The position numbers and the translations under genes were made by a program. 64,000 bases of DNA from Anagrus nilaparvatae (Eukaryota > Arthropoda > Insecta > Hymenoptera > Mymaridae). Location: positions 15,314,001-15,378,000 of the forward strand of contig JAKSXM010000014.1 of the NCBI GenBank assembly GCA_022575985.1. Direction: 5' to 3'. Each line of letters begins with the position of its first letter. Positions within the stretch are counted from its first letter, which is position 1. Positions 34,791-46,855 of the stretch are shown here, one piece after another. The notes below the pieces were generated by a model. The model saw only the letters and a program-made list of their open reading frames with translations. It was not told the DNA's origin and did no database searches.

Positions 34791-36264
34791 GTCTGTTTGC
34801 AAAACATAAAAGCATTTGAATATATTTTCATATGAAGAATTTATTTTAAAATAATCTAAGAAATTGAATTAAAAATTTATTCTTTTTTTTTTTTAATTAA
34901 GGTGGTTAAATGTTGTTTTTTTAAATGAAAAATATTTAATTTTTACCGTTTATTTCATCCGATAATACACATTTGTTACTTGACCACAAAATCTAATGTT
35001 GTTTGGCTTTGAAATTGGGATTTAATCAAGTGAATATGCCAGTAATCCTTTAACAACAATAAAACAATAACAATTAGTAAAAAACAAGCATAATTTTAAT
35101 AAGCTTAACATTTTTTTTTTGCAAAAGAAATATTATTTTGATACCATTAATTTTTCAAATAAATTTTCACTTTTAGTTCTATAAATTTTCTGTCTATTAA
35201 ATAGCGTATTATCAATCTGTAATGATTTTAAAATTGATATATGGATATTTTTTTATAGCTAGATGGTACTAAAGAAAAATTAATAATAATTCACTTGAAT
35301 CTTTACCATAAAAAGGTTGATCCTTGCAACGAGATTTCATGTCGCAACAATCAAATCCACGTGGGACGTGGGACGCTGTCAGTGTCCGTTATATCCTGAT
35401 TTATGCGTATGTATTTATTGAGAATACTGTACTATTTTTATATTCACAAAAAGTAACCTATTCTGTTAAATTTTTTAACATACTTTTAATTTTACTGATA
35501 TAAACAAAATTTAAATATTCTCAAACCTAATACTTACGCCAATAAAATAAATATAAACAATCAAAACAATCTGCAGTTAACATTGCATTTCAAGAGACGG
35601 CTGTGGTGTGCGGCGGCTCTGGAAGATTTCTATTTAAAGGTAAGGTTGGTTTTTTCACAAATTGCATTGCGGCAAAATTCAATTTGCAGAAATAACGATT
35701 TTTTTGTAAACTTTATTTTTGTAAATGTTTATTTTTCTTTCTTAAGTATAATTAAAAAAAAAAAAAACTCAAAAATTAGTAGGTAATTCATAACAAGTGT
35801 TTAATTGAGCATCCGCATAGTAATCATTTAATTTTCAAATCGTTTTATATTATTAATTCTTAGTATAAAATAAAAAAAAAATTAGTAAACATTTGAAGCG
35901 GAAATATCATCGCTGAACTTTAATTTATAATGAATAATGAATATTAATCAATATTCTTATCGCTAAAGGCAGAGATTAAAGTATTTAACCACGTAAAACG
36001 TTCAACGGTGGGGTGATTTTGCGGGACGCTGGCCCCTATAGGCCCTATAGTAGGATACTTTACGGAACCCATTCCAAATTTATTAATAAAAAAAATTATT
36101 GAATTATGCAGATAAAAAATTTTAAAATTATGATCATTTTTAATTTTAAAAAACTTAATAAATTTTTTATATTCATGTGTTGTTAAACAAAGAAAAATAC
36201 GCTGCCAACTATAATAGCTGGCACTAAGGTTCCTCAAACAATATTGTTAATGTATCATTAATGA
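34791..36264. other. Upstream region of the ankyrin gene, no second gene recognised
   Basis: This AT-rich region should hold the promoter of the minus-strand ankyrin gene. A GC-richer patch at 35325-35400 (CCACGTGGGACGTGGGACGC) and one at 35990-36060 (TGGCCCCTATAGGCCCTATA) stand out. The open frames here (35583-35786 and 35944-36237) have no recognisable protein features. No splice-supported 5' exon could be fixed. Confidence 0.45.
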
Positions 36265-37075
36265 TACTCCAGTTAAATCGCGGTTTAGGGTATGTATTTT
36301 CACTGGCCAACATGAGATTTGCTCTACTGTATGTTTTTTGGGTCGCTGATCACGAAAATCGGGGTATTTTCCAGGAGATATTTTCAGAACACCCTTAAAT
36401 TTGCAAAAACCGCCCCCAAAAAGGGGTTTTTTTTATATATTAGCAAGCTGAGTTTCTAGAGTTAGCCAAGAACTGGTATAAGATGGTTTTTTGGGTCGCT
36501 GATTAAGAATTTGAAGTAATTTTTTATGAATAATTAATATTTCACCCTTAAATTAGCAAAAACATAACCCTAAAAGGGGTGTTTTGGCTATTTTCGTTCC
36601 TTGTGCTATCAGATTAGGTTCATACAGGTATTTTGGGTCGCTGATCAAGAATTGGGGGGAATTTTTTATGAATAGTTAATATGTCATTCTTAAATTAGCA
36701 AAAACAACCCCTGAAAGGAATATTTGCTATAAATGCACCCTTTTTAGGGTTTTTTTTTGGTGATTTAAGGGTGAAATATTGATTATTCATGAAAAATTTC
36801 CCCAAATTCTTGATGAGTGACCCAAAAAACCCTTAAGAACCTAATTTAGTCGCTCAAAATGCAAAAATTGCAAATGCACCCCTTTTAGGGGTTGTTTTTG
36901 CTAATTTAAGGGTAAATATTAATTATTTATAAAAAATTTCCCCGAATTCTTGATCAGCGGCCCAAAAAACCCTCTGAAACCAATTCTTGGCTAAATCTAT
37001 AAACTCAGCTTACTATAATATATAAAAAAAAAAACCCTTTTTGGGGGTAGGACCCAAAAAACGTATGATTTTTTT
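36265..37075. mobile_element. Fold-back element sharing termini with the 49-56.8 kb element
   Basis: The left arm (about 36265-36720) and right arm (about 36740-37075) are inverted copies. GGTTTTTTGGGTCGCTGAT and TTAAATTAGCAAAAACA on the left are answered by their reverse complements on the right. The centre is near 36735. The left end, TACTCCAGTTAAATCGCGGT then TTAGGGT, matches the right end of the 7.8-kb element at 56811 read inward. The right terminus is lost after 37060. No open frame is present, so this is a non-autonomous relative. Confidence 0.75.
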
Positions 37076-38340
37076 TAAAAACCGTTTTTTTAGCTTCCTG
37101 AGCTCTCAAAACGCGCTTATACGCCAAAAAATCAAAAACCAAAATTTGATTCATTGTGGAACCAAAAATTATTTCATGAATTAATTATTTACGAAAAAAA
37201 AATTAATTAAGTACATTATTAAAGTAAAAAAAAATTACTAAATTAAAAAAAAAAAAAAAAAAAAAAATTAATTCAACCACGAGAGCATTCGTAAATTATG
37301 AACAAAACTGCATATAAATTTGACTTCCCGCTTATTCTCTACCCGATAAAATTGGTTATATTATAAAATACTATCATAATTATTAATGTTTTAATAGTTT
37401 ATATTGTTGATTTCATTTATATTGCAAACTTTTTTTACTATAATATTTAATTAATATCGCTGAAATAATTAATAATAAATATTGGGATATAGGTTCGTAA
37501 AGTGTCCTATTAGACTCGCGCAAAAAAAAACCATGACGGTTTACCAGATGGTTAACCACAAGGTATTTTTAGGAAATAAAAAGGTTTATGTAAGAACCTT
37601 AGAATGAAAATGAGCTTTCAAGGTAGAAGCGGATACCTTGGGGGTATAATTTTTAATTTTTGAACCCAGAATATTTTCCGATTTTCCAAGATGGCGAATT
37701 GAGAAACTTAAAAAAATGAACTTTTAAGTATACAAGGAGGTTTCTTAGGTCAAGAAAAATGAATTTTCGCTGGAAAATATGAACAAACTAATACTAAATA
37801 TAGAAAAGACAGAATGCACCACTTTTTTGCATATAAAGAGCAGAAAATGCGCCCCGCGTTTAGGTTAGAAAAAATTCCTTTTTGACTTAGATAAGTAAAC
37901 TAAATTTTCTGTACCCCGTTAAATTTGACAACCTTTAGAAGCTCAGGTCGAACCATATAGGGGTGGCTTAAAAATGAGTTAAAATATTGTGTTACTAGTT
38001 TACGATTAAAATATATACCTTAATCTTGATTGCTAATGTTTGAGTAAATTTAAGCATAATAGAATTTTTCTTAAAACTTTAAATATTCTAATTGTAAGCT
38101 GTTCAAAAAAAAAAGTCTACTTGCATTTGCTTGAAGTTTATTTCTTTCGTTCTTTTAATGATTTCAAAAATAAAAAAATAATCTTAAATAATAATAAATC
38201 CGGCGATAAAAATTTGTCTTTGTTATAAAAAATTTGATAGATGATTTTATAAATAAATAAAAATTAAATTTGAAGAAAGTTAATTCAATTATTATTCTAA
38301 AAAAAATAAATGCATTTAATTACATGCCTTTATATATTAT
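37076..38340. other. Unassigned repeat-like spacer
   Basis: 37080-37160 resembles, in reverse complement, the 6960-7030 segment (TTTTGAGACCTCAGGATGCT type), so it is a dispersed repeat. A long A-run lies at 37241-37267. The remainder is AT-rich. No gene was found; the short frame at 38040-38228 has no protein character. The acid phosphatase 3' UTR ends in the right part. Confidence 0.5.
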
Positions 38341-41300
38341 CTAAAAATTACATTCTCTATCCCAGTCATCCGGTAACACGTCCTTCCATACTTCAGTTAA
38401 ATCAGTTAGTAAACAACTTCCCTGGCATCCAGGAATATTGAGTTTATAAGAAGTATTTAAATTAGTATTATTCAGCATTGAAATCTAAAAAGAAAACAAA
38501 AATTATTAAAAAAATAATATAATTTTTTCTACTATTATACTATAAAATTCATTTACTTCAACTTCCAATCGATTGTCTGCTGTTGATCTAAGTTCGTAAA
38601 TCAAGGCTGCTCCATAGTCTAGTTTAAAAAGTTCATTCGTGAAGCCCATCGCCCTTAAGGTGTTGACTATACTTACATCGTGAGTTGAATATAAGTACAC
38701 TTTAGTCTGGCTATCGGATTTTTGCATTTCGTTCAAGATATTTTTAAGCAAGGGGCCTGTTTTTAATGCAAACAGGAAAAAAAACAATTTATCATTTATC
38801 GTTAGCATTCAATTTTTTATCAATTTACCTCCTCTTAATCTCTGTTGCAAAGTGTTGCTCGTAAAAAGAGTGTAGCTTCGAGCAGCGATTTCCCGCATTT
38901 TTTCATTGTAATACGTTTTAACCCACTCTGGAAATTCTAGTTTTTCCATTTCCTGTAAAAGTATACAAACATTTGAGCAAATAAGTTGAGAAAATCCTAA
39001 CAACGCAATGAAGCTTACTTCTAACTCCAGAGTATTGTACAGAAACTCTACTGCAGTGATGTTATCCATGCTTTGCCCCGTTAAATTTGTCAGATTCTTA
39101 TAATAGGATTCCAACTCTTTGTCTGATCTCCTTGATTCATTACGATAAGCCTCCTTCAAAGCCTCCTCCAACCTGGGACAAGGTGCTTTCACTACAAGCA
39201 TCTATAACACAAAAATAAATTTTTTGGAATTTGGTAAGGGGTAAAATCAGGCACAAAGTTATTAATGTGAAAACTTTGGAAGATCACAATACGGTCATGG
39301 GAAATGATGTTCTTCAGCAGTTTTAAATATTCTGTCAAAGTTTAATCAATTTACAAAAAAAAAAGGTATCTAGTTTATTTGCAAAAAACTAATAAATTTT
39401 CAATAAAAAATTTTAAATTTACAAAATTTTCGTAAACGTATGAATAAATCAAAACAAATCTCTTCATTTAGTTGAAAATTCATGAAAAAATGTCTAAATT
39501 CACTATTTTTTATTACAAATTTGCTAAATAGACGTAACTTAAAGCCATTTGTATATCATACCCAAATAATTTGCATGGAACATGTTTAATAAACATACGT
39601 AAATAGGTATATATTATACTTTTAATTCCCTGAACATTAAAATGATTCAAAGTCCCCTTCGACCCTCCCCCCTCCCTCCCTAGTTCATGACCATTTTACC
39701 CCTCCTCTCGATTTCCAGGCTTTTTGGGGTATTCTTCCCTATAAACATGTTTCATTTTCATATTTATAAATTCAAAAAAAATTAAGAAATTTCTTTTTCG
39801 TAAATTTTCAAAAAATCACTGTTGCGATTTTTTTTGAAAATTAATTAACTTTGCATATTATCTGTTTCTTTGTTAACCCTTATTAACGCCCAATTCATTT
39901 TAACCCTTATTAATGACACATTCAAGCCACTTGAACTGTGCTCTAAGTGAATTATCTCTTGTTTTTTTCTTTTCATCCTATAACAGCTATCGTGCTAATA
40001 AAATTAAAATAATTTTTTGAAAATAAAAGTAGTAATTTAAGGCAAGGTGCTACATGGGATAAAATTTTTTAGCCAAACATTTTTTATTTTTTTTTTAATA
40101 GTATAAAATTATTATAGATTATAAAAAAAAATTTTATAAAGATCCAAACATTCTTTATACTATTTTAATCCTCTTTTCTAAAGCGACCCGCCTTTAATTA
40201 TATGAGCACTTTTAACTTAACCCATTAACGCCTAATCGACACATTCAAGCCATTTGAATCATAATGAAAAAATTGATATTTTGAGTTAAAAATGTTACCC
40301 AGTAATAAATCGGGGCCGCTCTTTTCATTTCCGAAATCCGTTTTAACGTACAACCCCCAGAAAATGTTATATCATCCCCTAAAAAAGGGGTAATTTTTAA
40401 TAATTTTTAGACGTTATTTAAATTAATATAATGGGCACAAAAAATATTTCATGGCATTAAAAACTCAATATGGGACTATCAGGAACATAAAAAAATGAAT
40501 TTATGCCAATTTTTTATCTTCAACCCCTTGAATGGGGTAAGGGGTGGATTTGTAGCATAAAAGAAAAAATGAATTTTTTGGGCTAAAATTGTCATCTAGT
40601 AGGTATTTTTGCCGACTATTTTCATTTCTGAAGTCGGTTCTTACATACGACCCCTAGAAAATAAGATATCATCCCTTAAATATAAGATAAATATTACATT
40701 ATTTTTTCGATGCAAAAGGGGGTGATATCTTATTTGATATTGGGTAACATTTTTAGCTCAAAATATCGATTTTTTCATTAAAAAAAATTCAAATGACTTG
40801 AATGTGTCGATTAGGCGTTAATGGGTTAAAACGCGTTTTTCTCGAAACTACATTTTTGTACTTGGTGCGAATCCTAACAAAAAATTACTTTGTCCGATTA
40901 CCTCCAAATTTTAACCACATCTTTTACACATGTGTATTTTTCACGTGAAGTAAAATTTTGCAAAAATTTTAATTTTTTCATATAATTAAGAAAAAAAACT
41001 TGTTTTTTCAAATTTTTATAACATTTTTTTGCCCAAACTTAAAAATTTTAGTTCATGCAATAACTATTATATACTCATATTAATTATAATTTTTTTTTTA
41101 TTCTAGGAGCTGCCAAACTTTATTTATCAATTGTACCATCAGCCCATTCCGATTAAAACTCGTCAACTTCAAACTAAAGTTTTATACATAAAAAAAAAAT
41201 TAATAAAAAAAATTTTTTTTAAATACTCTTTTTTGTGTATTTATTCACCCCAAAAAATTTTTTCACTTATCTCTTACCGTTTTCCTTTAAACAATTTTTT

Positions 41301-43028
41301 AATATTTACTCAAATACCGAGCGCGCAATATATAGCAACGTGCCTTAAATTGAAATTGGCGGTATACGGTTAGAGAAATTCGATTGTCTACCTGTGTAAA
41401 AAATTTTTTCACATTTTTAAATATAGGACCTTTAAAAAATACGTTTTTTTTATTCTTAATTTTAACGTAAAGGATATGGAAAAAATTTCCACTTTTGGCG
41501 AATGGAAATTTGCTTGCGACAAGAGGAAAATATCCGTATAGGATAACTGGAAAATTTTTTCATTGTATGTAATAAAACATTTTTAAGTATTTTTTATTTT
41601 TTAAAATGTTAGTTTTAAAGATTTCAAAGTTAGAATTTTTATAAAAAATTATATTTAATAAAAAATTACCTTGTCTTGGTTTCTTGGCACATAATGTACG
41701 GGTATTGGAATCCATGGCAAATCCTGAGTAAATTTTTCGTCTTCTACTACAGGACGATAAAGTCCTGCTACTAATGCTAATGCTGACGTTATACATCTGT
41801 CCGCATAGCTACTATCAACAACAGTATTAGAACTATTGTACTTGTAATTTGTTAACCATCCATACTCTTCTCGAATCCATTTGCCTAAATTATATAGTTG
41901 TAACATCCCTAGCTTTTGCGAACAAATAAAATTTACTTTAGTATTTAAAATAAGCATACTGTATAAAAAAATTTTTATTTTTTTTGGGGGGGGGGGGGCA
42001 GAATCCATGAATTATTTCTTATTTTAAACTATTTAGAGGTATAAAATTTGTCAATAAAAAATAAAAAATAAAAAATTTTTGATAGATGGGGGACATGCCT
42101 ACTTTTGTAGCCTTCTCACTAAGTTATTTAAGCATTAACCGAGATATTCTGATATCCTACCTTAACTAATCATTTATTTATACAATTGTAGAACATTTTT
42201 GATAAGGCAAAAATATTTTTTAATTTTGGTAGCTTTGAAATATAATAACAATCACAATCACGTGGATTTTCGAAAAATTTGAAAATTCTAAAAGTATACT
42301 TATTATAATAACAGCAAATTAACTTTATTTTTTTGTCAAATTACTTTAGATTGCACTTGCGTAGCCTTAATTACAAAGGCCGAATATTAAATTAAAAACA
42401 ATCAGATCATAAATTAATTTAAATTACTTATTCTCTTTTTCTGTATTTTAGTTTCCACACCCAACTTGACATTCAAGTATTTATAAATTTTGATTACTAT
42501 AATACATATAGGTCTTACCTTTGTCAAAACACCCCATCCTCCAGGCCAATTATAATTCTTGTGTGGATCATTAAAGTACGTTTCTGTAGGTGTTCTATGT
42601 CCATGACGGAATACCTTAAAATGGTTATTTAAAAATTAATGATTTTTTTATATTAGAGAATACATTTTACTCTTAATTTTTATCAATATTAAAAACCAAA
42701 CTTTGGAAATAGGTATTAAAAAAAATTATTAAAAATTTTTTTTCATCTAATTTTTTTTACAAAAACGATATAATTAAGTAGTAAACTTATTATATAATTA
42801 AAAACTTAAATTACTAATCGACGAAAATTGATGAAGAATAAATTTTGTGCCTTTTATACTTACAACAAATACTTTTTTTACTGTTGGATCGTCTTTTATT
42901 TTCTTTCCAAAAGATGAATAAGCAAAAAGTACAGTTCCAATCAAGATACCAAGAATGACTACTGAGATGCATAATTTCCTTTCGCCTTTTTTGAATGCAT
43001 TAGTTAAAACGCTATTGCTGCTCATCAT
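38341..43028 (-). CDS. Histidine acid phosphatase (prostatic/venom type), complete, seven exons
   Basis: The enzyme hydrolyses phosphomonoesters through a phosphohistidine intermediate. Coding exons on the minus strand are 43028-42864, 42614-42519, 41912-41670, 39201-39019, 38952-38829, 38756-38557 and 38484-38341. All borders are GT-AG and in phase, giving 384 residues, about the family length. An N-terminal hydrophobic stretch (KLCISVVILGILIGTVLFAY, 18-37) is a signal peptide or membrane anchor. The catalytic VFRHGHRTP (R58, H59, R62) spans the exon 1/2 junction. STHD (H296, D297) is the proton donor. MLVVKAPCPRLEE and the tail IPGCQGSC...DDWDRECNF match acid phosphatases. Several NxT/S sites fit a secreted or luminal enzyme. 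The long intron 39202-41669 contains a TTAA-flanked fold-back element. Venom acid phosphatases of Hymenoptera belong to this family; a venom role is not shown here. Confidence 0.93.
40221..40825. mobile_element. piggyBac-like fold-back MITE, TTAA-flanked, in an acid phosphatase intron
   Basis: The termini CCCATTAACGCCTAATCGAC are exactly inverted and flanked by TTAA at 40217-40220 and 40826-40829. Arms continue through ACATTCAAG and AATATCGATTTTTTCATT-like sequence. Termini starting CCC with TTAA duplications are typical of piggyBac-mobilised elements. A single related half-site lies near 39885-39930. The element at 53973-55364 is the same family. No transposase frame is present. Confidence 0.85.
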
Positions 43029-43401
43029 ATAAGTACTTGAAAAATTTTAGCACAAAATTTAATTTAGTTTTATATGTAATCCTATATGTTTTAAAAAAAG
43101 GTTGCCCCAAATAAAAGTTTCACATCTTCGGCATTGATTAGGATAGTACTGCATGTGCAATCTGGGTCATTTTTTATTTTTCCGATAACTAACGTTTTCT
43201 TGCCTTATATGCATAAAAATTTTTTTAAATAGCTATTTGTTAACGAAGGGGGGAAATATAAGCTTTGACTTAGCATACGGTTGTTATAGCGCTAGTTTTT
43301 TTTTGCAATTTTCACCTAAAAGAATCATTTGCAAAAAAAGGGACAACATTTTTTAAAAGTTAGTAATCGTGGATAAAAAATTTCATGTAAACATGGTTTT
43401 A
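43029..43401. other. Upstream region of acid phosphatase 1
   Basis: This is the short AT-rich region between the phosphatase start and the large fold-back element. It presumably holds the promoter. No defined motif could be fixed. Confidence 0.4.
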
Positions 43402-43403
43402 TA

Positions 43404-45877
43404 CACTGAAAAAAAATTCCGCTTGACGCAAGCGGATTTTTTTTTTTTGATTAAACCATTGCAAATGGCTTGAAACGTAAAAAAAAACCTTAAAAATATT
43501 ATTTTTTTGAACTTAAAACTTCATAAAACTGAATTTTAAAGCTCAAAAGTTAAAAAAATCTTTTTAAAAATAAAGATTACTTATTTAGCTTTTAAAACTT
43601 TTTTAAGTGGAATTATTATTGAAAGGTAATAATAAAAGGTTGAATAAAATATATTTCATTAATTACTAGCTTCAGAAATTACCGAAAACAGCTGAAAACA
43701 ACTCCAAACCTAAATTATCCAATTTTGGATCATTTTTAAAATAACCAAATCAGTCTCGTTTTTAAAGATTTTGTTTATTACTAATTTTTTTACAGATTTT
43801 TTATTATTTACTTTAATTTTATATATTCTGAAGTAATATCTTTGTTGAAAATAATTTTTCTTTTAATTTATTTCAACGTCTTAGAGCAGTTCAAATGTTA
43901 AATATTTGGGTTTTTGAAAAATTCATGGACTTGAGATTTTTCTAGCAGATTCAAATGATGTTATAAACTGGACTAAAAGGTATATTCCCAAGTAATTTTT
44001 CCCGTACAATTCAAACTCACTATTTATTTTAACATTTTACTACGCTTTACAGGAGAAAAATTCATTTCTTTAGTTTTTCAAGGTACCAATTATGAGGGTA
44101 CCAATTTTTAAAAGTTTCGCAGTTTTCAAGAAAAAATTTTCTGAATAATATTTGCAAGAGTTACTTATATATTTTTTCCTCGGAAATTCGATGAAACCAC
44201 TAGTTTTTTTATCTGTTGTTTTCCTTAGCCATAAAATCTTTTGTTTCTATTTTTACTGGTTTTGTCCAATCTTATATATTTTGCATTGGTAGCCCATTTG
44301 AGCTTAAAGGGTTTGAAATATTTAAAATTATCTTTAATAAATAAATAGTCAGGGAAAAACCACTCGAAAAAATGCTAAAACTTTTTGTTTTTTAATAAAC
44401 GAGTTATCGTTAATTAAAGATTTTGCAATAATTCTCCTACAATCTCAATTACACGTTACTTGAAGCACAATAACTTAAAAATTTGATAAGTCAGTGAATT
44501 TTCATCTTCAGACGAAACGATTTCGCATTTTTTTAAGCAGTTTTTTCCTATCTATTTATTTATTAAAGATAATTTTAAATATTTCAAACTCTTTAGGCTC
44601 AAATGGGGTACTAATGCAAATATATAAGATTGGACAAAGCCAGTAAAAATAGAAACTAAAGATTTTATGGCAAAGGAAAACCCCAGATAAAAAAACTATA
44701 GTGCTTTCAACGAAATCTCGAGGAAAAAATATATAATTAATTCTTGCAAATATTATTCGGAAAATTTTTTCTTGAAGACTGCAAAACTTTTAAAAATTGG
44801 TCCCCTCATAACTGGTACCCTAAAAAACTTAAAAAATGAATTTTTCTCCTGCAAAGCATATTAAAATATTAAAATAAATAGGGAGTTCGAATTCTACTAG
44901 AATTAAAAATTACTAGGGAATACGTCTTTTAGTCCAATCTATAACATCATTTGAATCTGCTAGAAAAATCCTAAGGGTAGCGATCTTATTCAACACGAAA
45001 AAAATTGAACACAAGACTAAAACACACAAAACTCAACACGCATTATTTTTTAACACTATTTTTTCCACACCATTTAAATCCAACACAAATTTTTTTGACA
45101 CGTATTATTCGACACAAAAATTTTTTATGCAAATCGTGTAAAAACTAATTAAATTTTAGTTTTTTGTTTTGAATTTGTGTCAAATAAAATGAGCTGAACA
45201 TTTTGTGTTTAATTTAATTCGTGTGCAATAATTAGTGTAAATAATATTGTGTGTTGAGTTTTATATGTTTTAATTTAGGTGTTCAAAAGTGAAGTGTTCA
45301 ATTTTTTTTTGTGTCGAGTAAGATCGCTACCATCGCAAGTCTATGAATTTTTAAAAAAACCAATATTTAACTGTTCTAAGACGCTTAAAATTAAAAGAAA
45401 AATTATTTTTAACAGAAAAATAATACTTTAAAATATGTACAATTAAAGTAAATAATAAAAAAATCTGTAAAAAAATTAGTAATAAACAAAATCATTAAAA
45501 ACAAGACTGATTTGGTTATTTTAAAAATGATCCAAAATTGGTTAATTTAGGTTTTGAGTTGTTTTCAGCTGTTTTCGGTAATTTCTGAAGCTAGTAATTA
45601 ATGAAATATATTTTATTTAACCTTTTATTATTACCTTTCAATAATAATTCCACTTAAAAAAGTTTTAAAAGCTAAATAAGTAATCTTTATTTTTAAAAAG
45701 ATTTTTTTAACTTTTGAGCTTTAAAATTCAGTTTTATTAAGTTTTGAGTTCAAAAAAATAATTTTTTTAAGGTTTTTTTTTACGTTTCAAGCCATTTGCA
45801 ATGGTTTAAAAAAAAAAAAAAAATCCGCTTGCGTCAAGCAGAATTCCGCTTGCGGCAAGCGGATTTTTTTTTCAGTG
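43404..45877. mobile_element. 2.5-kb fold-back element with CACTGAAAAA termini, TA-flanked
   Basis: The two arms are inverted copies over more than 1 kb each, meeting near 44440. For example CATTGCAAATGGCTTGAAAC at 43459 pairs with GTTTCAAGCCATTTGCAATG near 45785. CTTAAAGGGTTTGAAATA pairs with its near-reverse complement at 44585. Ends read CACTGAAAAAAAATTCCGCT, with TA on both sides (43402-43403 and 45878-45879). A second element is nested at 44976-45331 in the right arm only. No transposase frame. 46543-46853 is a short relative, and 58245-58337 is a terminal fragment. Confidence 0.88.
44976..45331. mobile_element. hAT-like MITE nested in the 2.5-kb fold-back
   Basis: The inverted termini are GGTAGCGATCTTA and its reverse complement, with internal AACACAC/GTGTGTT pairing. 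The other arm of the host fold-back shows the empty site ATCTCAAG. Here the flanks are ATCCTAAG and ATCGCAAG, consistent with an 8-bp target duplication that has since diverged. Eight-base duplications are typical of hAT elements. No coding content. Confidence 0.7.
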
Positions 45878-45947
45878 TAGATTTCAATCTTCACTGTGAG
45901 CATAAATAGCTAAATATTATTATACAAAAACAAGTTGTAAAAAGAAG

Positions 45948-46003
45948 GATCCCGACGAATTGTCCTGAGATCTCTAGAGATCTCAGGACAATTCGTCGGG
46001 ATC
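45948..46003. repeat. Perfect 56-bp palindrome without spacer
   Basis: GATCCCGACGAATTGTCCTG leads into AGATCTCTAGAGATCT and then the exact reverse complement. All 28 base pairs match, and the centre of symmetry lies between 45975 and 45976. It abuts AT-rich DNA with no evident target duplication. Its GC content is above the surroundings. It could be a minimal fold-back insertion, a hairpin site or an assembly join. Confidence 0.9.
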
Positions 46004-46542
46004 AATAAATAAATTAAAATAAATATAAATCTTTGATTCTTGTTTTATATTATAAAATAATGGGCGATAGGCAGTGTCTATTCGAACAAACCGTTTTTCA
46101 CGGCAACCGTCTCTACCGGCTGGGATTTCGAACGTTTTTAACAAAATCCAACCTGCCATTATCATTATATATTCTAGAATTTTTTATTTCAGAATAATGT
46201 TTTCAAGAAATCCGTACAAATTAGTGAAAGTAATTCTGAGAAGAGCATTTCACTAAAAGAATTGAATACTAAATGAAAAATTCAATTCTGAGCTTTATAA
46301 AATTATATATTTAATAGCCTGCACAAGTTTTTACAGATTCTTAATTAAAGTGTGTTTTCATTATCTCCAACACAGTGAGAAAAAGCGTTTTTGCCCTCTT
46401 GAAGCCCCATTCTGCGAAGGGTCTAAATCGCTAAACTTTTTTTCCCAACATTTATAGTGTAAAGTACCATTGAAGAAAAGTTTCTGCTTTAACTAATTTT
46501 TTCCAGCTAAGGCCTTTCTTATTTTTTATTATTTTACCTGTA

Positions 46543-46853
46543 CACTAAAAAAAAAATCCGCTTGCGGCAAGCGGAATTCCGCTTGTAGCTAGCGGAATTT
46601 TTTTTCTCGTCAAACGCTTGCAAATGTCTTGAAACGTAAAGAAAATTAAAAAAAATTTTTTTTCCCGCTTACTTGGGGTATGCGTATATCCGTATGATGA
46701 AATTTGAGAAAATTATGAAAAAAGAAAAGAAAAAATGTTTTTTTTTAAATTTTCTTTACGTTTCAAGTCATTTGCAATTGTTTGCAAAGAAAAAAAAATT
46801 CCGCTAGCCACAAGCGGAATTCCGCTTGCCGTACGCAGATTTTTTTTTCAGTG
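46543..46853. mobile_element. Short MITE of the CACTGAAAAA family, TA-flanked
   Basis: The 311-bp palindromic element has TA at 46541-46542 and 46854-46855. The arms share CCGCTTGCGGCAAGCGGAAT and the TGTCTTGAAACGTAAAGAAA block with the 43.4-45.9 kb element. The stem motif CGCTTG/CAAGCG recurs several times, so each arm can also fold on itself. Confidence 0.85.
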
Positions 46854-46855
46854 TA

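Noticed and set aside
34791..34802. TTG at 34802 as the start of the ankyrin protein
   Set aside because: Nuclear genes rarely start at TTG; the ATG at 34790 is four codons in, and the upstream frame could also be intron sequence.
35944..36237. 97-residue minus-strand frame ending GPIGASVPQNHPTVERF...
   Set aside because: The GC-richer end is suggestive, but no family was recognised and it adjoins a fold-back element; left as unassigned.
41131..41373. 80-residue plus-strand frame in the phosphatase intron
   Set aside because: AT-rich, lysine- and phenylalanine-rich, with no homology; it lies within an intron supported by conserved flanking exons.
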